DNA from: Rhynchonema sp. JSB1_4
Taxonomy: Eukaryota; Nematoda; Chromadorea; Monhysterida; Xyalidae
Reading direction: 5' to 3'
DNA: 31,130 nt
Assembly: GCA_030248065.1 (NCBI GenBank)
Contig: JASAMV010004825.1
Coordinates: 1-31,130, forward strand
Below are positions 28,747 to 31,130 of the stretch, in pieces; positions within the stretch are counted from its first letter, which is position 1, and every line of letters begins with the position of its first letter. The notes under the pieces were generated by a model. It searched no databases. It saw only the letters and a list, made by a program, of their open reading frames with translations, and had not been told where the DNA came from. The position numbers and the translations under genes are program-made.

Positions 28747-29534
28747 CATTGAGGATGCTCAATAAAAGTTTTGTGTTGCGTGACGTTTTGGGTCACAATG
28801 TACTTTATGGAGATCGAAAATCGCAGGCCGTGATCACCGAACAGGGTGACCGGAACCCATTTTTGGAAATCCTTTTAAATTTGTTGAATCTCATCTCCGT
28901 CATCATCAAATATTATTACAACCGCGGCTGTTCATTGTAGTGCAGTGCCTAATGTAACAGTTTTTTTGCCAAAAAATGAGCCGAAATAACCGCTTATAAG
29001 AACAAGTGATAATAATGATTATTTGGTGGATTTTTCTAAAAAAACAAACCTTCTACCCAAAATGGAGCATCTCCCTCCTGAGCTCTGTTCGGTAAAATCC
29101 CGGTTACCGCGCTCTATATGAAAAATCCGGTGGTTGGTTGGACCTTTCACCTTTTTGTGTCGCAGGTTGCTCTTGAGCAGCTCCATGTGCGTCGAAATAG
29201 TAGCTGCGGTCAGCAGAGGTCAACGCTTGCGCAGATTCACGCCAAGTGACCGCACTCAGTTTGCAGTTCAAATCGAGCTCGTTTGCGTTGTATGTGCCCG
29301 ATCTGGAGCTGATTGCGGAATTTTGCTGGCGCCGGAGACCACAAGCGGAAAGCACAGGACAAATCATTAACGTTGCGCTTAATCACAGATCACCGCTGGG
29401 ATAATGTATCACACAACACATAGCCTGACGGTTGAGTGAGATGGCTGGCTTTGTCCGCTATCCGCTCGTGCTCTCTGATACCAGCGGAGAGCGGAATTCT
29501 GTAGCGAAATGTCGCAGGTGGCATGATTAGTAAT
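28747..29534. other. No gene assigned
   Basis: A plus-strand open stretch from the MITE edge to about 28940 (LRDVLGHNVLYGDRKSQAV...) has coding-like composition but no recognised domain or clear splice sites. Opposed ORFs at 29104-29370 overlap and lack support. Confidence 0.3.
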
Positions 29535-29653
29535 GGGCTCGCGCCTGAAATTTTCACGCTTTGGCGCTTCGCGAAGGGCGCGAGACCGATTTTTAATTTC
29601 GCGCTGAGGCGCGAAGTGCGAAACCGCGAAGGTAAAACTCCAGGCGCGAGCCC
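29535..29653. mobile_element. Small GC-rich palindromic MITE (119 bp)
   Basis: GGGCTCGCGCCTG mirrors CAGGCGCGAGCCC. Inner CGCGAAG/CTTCGCG-type motifs recur on both arms. GGG/CCC termini recall the nested element at 8122-8415. The flanks (TAGTAAT / ATATCACTAGT) do not give a clear duplication. Confidence 0.6.
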
Positions 29654-29997
29654 ATATCACTAGTCATGATGCGGGGCCACCAGCACCGACTTGGGGCTAC
29701 TAAAGTGAAACCATAAACAGAGTCAATCCAAGGACCACTTGAGAGACGAATTAATTCTGAGAAATTATTTTGCGAGCATTTTGTATTTACTTTTTTAAAA
29801 ATATGTAGTATACATATGTATTTCAAGCACTAAATTATTTCATGCTCGTAACCTGCAGTTCGGCAATCGCAAGCAGTGCCATTTGCAATGAGTCACATTT
29901 GCCGCGCTTACTACCTGGAACACGAACAAACACCGCCGAGATTTTTAATGAACCCTAAATATGCACAAAGGAAGCACTTAATGGCGGGAAGCAGCCT

Positions 29998-30449
29998 AAG
30001 GGCGCGGCCATGCAAACGCGGGCGCGGGTCGCGGGTCAGAAAAATATCCTATGTCCCAGACCCGCTCGGGGTTTGCATGGCCGCACTTGCGGGCGCGGGT
30101 CGCGTCGCGGGTCACTCGAAACATTTCTTTGGCTGGGCTTGTAGCGCGCGAAAACTACAGAGTTTTAAAGCAGATGAACTATTTCAGTCTAGTCGGCAGG
30201 CAATCAATTCTGTTCTTTAGTGCAGTGCGTTATGTCAGCTGTTGGCTAGAATAGCAACATCACACTGAGCCTAAGTGAGAAAAATTGAAAATGTGCGCAT
30301 CAAATGTCACAATAACTCTATAAAACCATGGTGCTCGGCTGCTTAATAGACCACTGCGAATGCACGCATGTATGCGACGTAGGCTCGACGACGCTGAATA
30401 TTTTTCTGACCCGCGACCCGCGCCCGCGTTTGCATGGCGTCGCCCTAAC
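29998..30449. mobile_element. Inverted-repeat element with GC-rich arms of about 50 bp
   Basis: AAGGGCGCGGCCATGCAAAC...GGGTCAGAAAAATAT at the left is mirrored at 30397-30449 by ATATTTTTCTGACCCGCGAC...TTTGCATGGCGTCGCCCT. A third partial inverted copy of the arm is at 30057-30112. A solitary arm occurs inside the hAT element at about 11275-11332. Confidence 0.65.
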
Positions 30450-30584
30450 AGCGGCGGGGTAAAGGTGCGCTGTTAATTTGGCTTCGTGCCCATATTTAGT
30501 GGCGTGTTGGACGGAACTAAGGAACCGGTGGTGACCAAATCAGCACGTTTTATATAAAACATGCGTCAAGGTATCGATTACTAC
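30450..30584. other. Start of the intron following the signal-peptide exon
   Basis: No feature beyond the predicted donor at 30584. Confidence 0.3.
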
Positions 30585-30740
30585 CTTGAGCAGCTCTCCA
30601 TTGAAACTAAAGTGTTCCTCGACGTTCGGAAACGCTTTGTCAGCTGCGGCTAATTCTTGGCCAGCCTCGGTCAGTGGATGTTCGTCGTTTCCCATGACCA
30701 CTGCTGACAGAATTAGCATAAGAAAGATGATGTGCAACAT
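30585..30740 (-). CDS. Signal-peptide exon of a secreted protein, possibly lectin exon 1
   Basis: ATG at 30740 opens 52 codons on the minus strand, ending at AAG before GTAGTA (30584). The first 17 residues are a strong signal peptide (MLHIIFLMLILSAVVMG) followed by an acidic, soluble segment (NDEHPLTEAGQELAAADKA...FSFNGELLK). The exon ends in phase 0, which fits the phase-0 CTLD exon at 25526 on the same strand. Joined, they would make a 222-residue secreted lectin-like protein of normal length. The intervening 5 kb would be one intron holding several mobile elements. The link is inference; without it this is a separate small secreted protein. Confidence 0.55.
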
Positions 30741-31130
30741 TTCGCTGTGACTTCAACTGATCAACTCTGTTAAACCTAACGGACAGTTTTGGATGATGGT
30801 GAATATCAGAATGAAACTAGTGCCGAGCATCAACACATAAAGAAGGGCGCTTTTCATGTCATATATGATACTCTCTTTCAAGGTACCGACACTCGGTTTG
30901 TTGTAGAACGAGAATCAGCTCCCACGGTTGAGACAACATGGGGCAGTGTTTTTTCCTTAGTATTTCGGTGCGCCAAAGTGGACATTTATTTTTTCGTTTT
31001 TATACTTATTTTCGTTTTTTTATTTGCTTCTATGACGACATAAAAAATTACGCTTGTTTTAGAAAAGCTCGATGATTCCATGTACAGTAACCCGGCGCCT
31101 GATTCCACCAAACTGTCAACACAACTCTCC
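30741..31130. other. Upstream flank of the signal-peptide exon
   Basis: It would hold the promoter and 5' UTR of the minus-strand gene. A 34-codon minus-strand frame (MKSALLYVLMLGTSFILIF...) at about 30858-30754 and a plus-strand frame to 31043 are both unsupported. No TATA box was called. Confidence 0.3.

Noticed and set aside
28167..28762. Conserved peptide family with ENHPRTSNVRNKSQF
   Set aside because: Present on both arms and both strands of the TTAA fold-back element, so it reflects the inverted repeat.

Overview
The window looks like a gene-poor, transposon-rich stretch of an invertebrate animal nuclear genome. The evidence is GT-AG introns, several of them short (62-100 nt) with T-rich TTTCAG-type acceptors, no operon layout, and dense non-autonomous DNA transposons. 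An ecdysozoan such as a nematode is plausible, but the species cannot be fixed from the sequence.

Four gene loci can be supported once exons are joined across introns, and almost none would be seen as single ORFs. (1) A minus-strand locus at about 1151-2658, possibly starting at 5462, encodes an unrecognised protein. (2) Plus-strand 6048-8747 holds the last five exons of a GT8 glucoside xylosyltransferase (GXYLT1/2-like); exons for the N-terminal half were not found. (3) Plus-strand 9444-12232 is a complete class IV sirtuin (SIRT6/SIRT7-like), seven exons and 382 residues with every splice phase closing. (4) Minus-strand 25526-17642, perhaps starting from a signal-peptide exon at 30740, is a secreted C-type-lectin-domain protein whose exons are separated by introns of about 5.7 kb and 1.7 kb packed with transposons.

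Most of the rest is MITE-type material. hAT-like elements have CAGGGTTG or CAGTGTTCG ends and three perfect 8-bp target duplications. There is a piggyBac-like TTAA fold-back family (2 copies), Tc1/mariner-like TA families, a 3-bp-duplication element, and several long palindromes. Nesting is frequent and gives relative ages. In two cases a second copy of the host repeat in the same window serves as the empty site, so the insertion boundaries are read directly. The window begins with 108 uninterrupted GT units.

The four genes show no shared pathway: a Golgi-type glycosyltransferase, a nuclear deacylase, a secreted lectin-like protein and an unknown. No new multi-gene system is evident. The main value lies in the hidden split genes and the nested, self-dating transposon structures. 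No sequence searches were run, so family calls rest on motif recognition.
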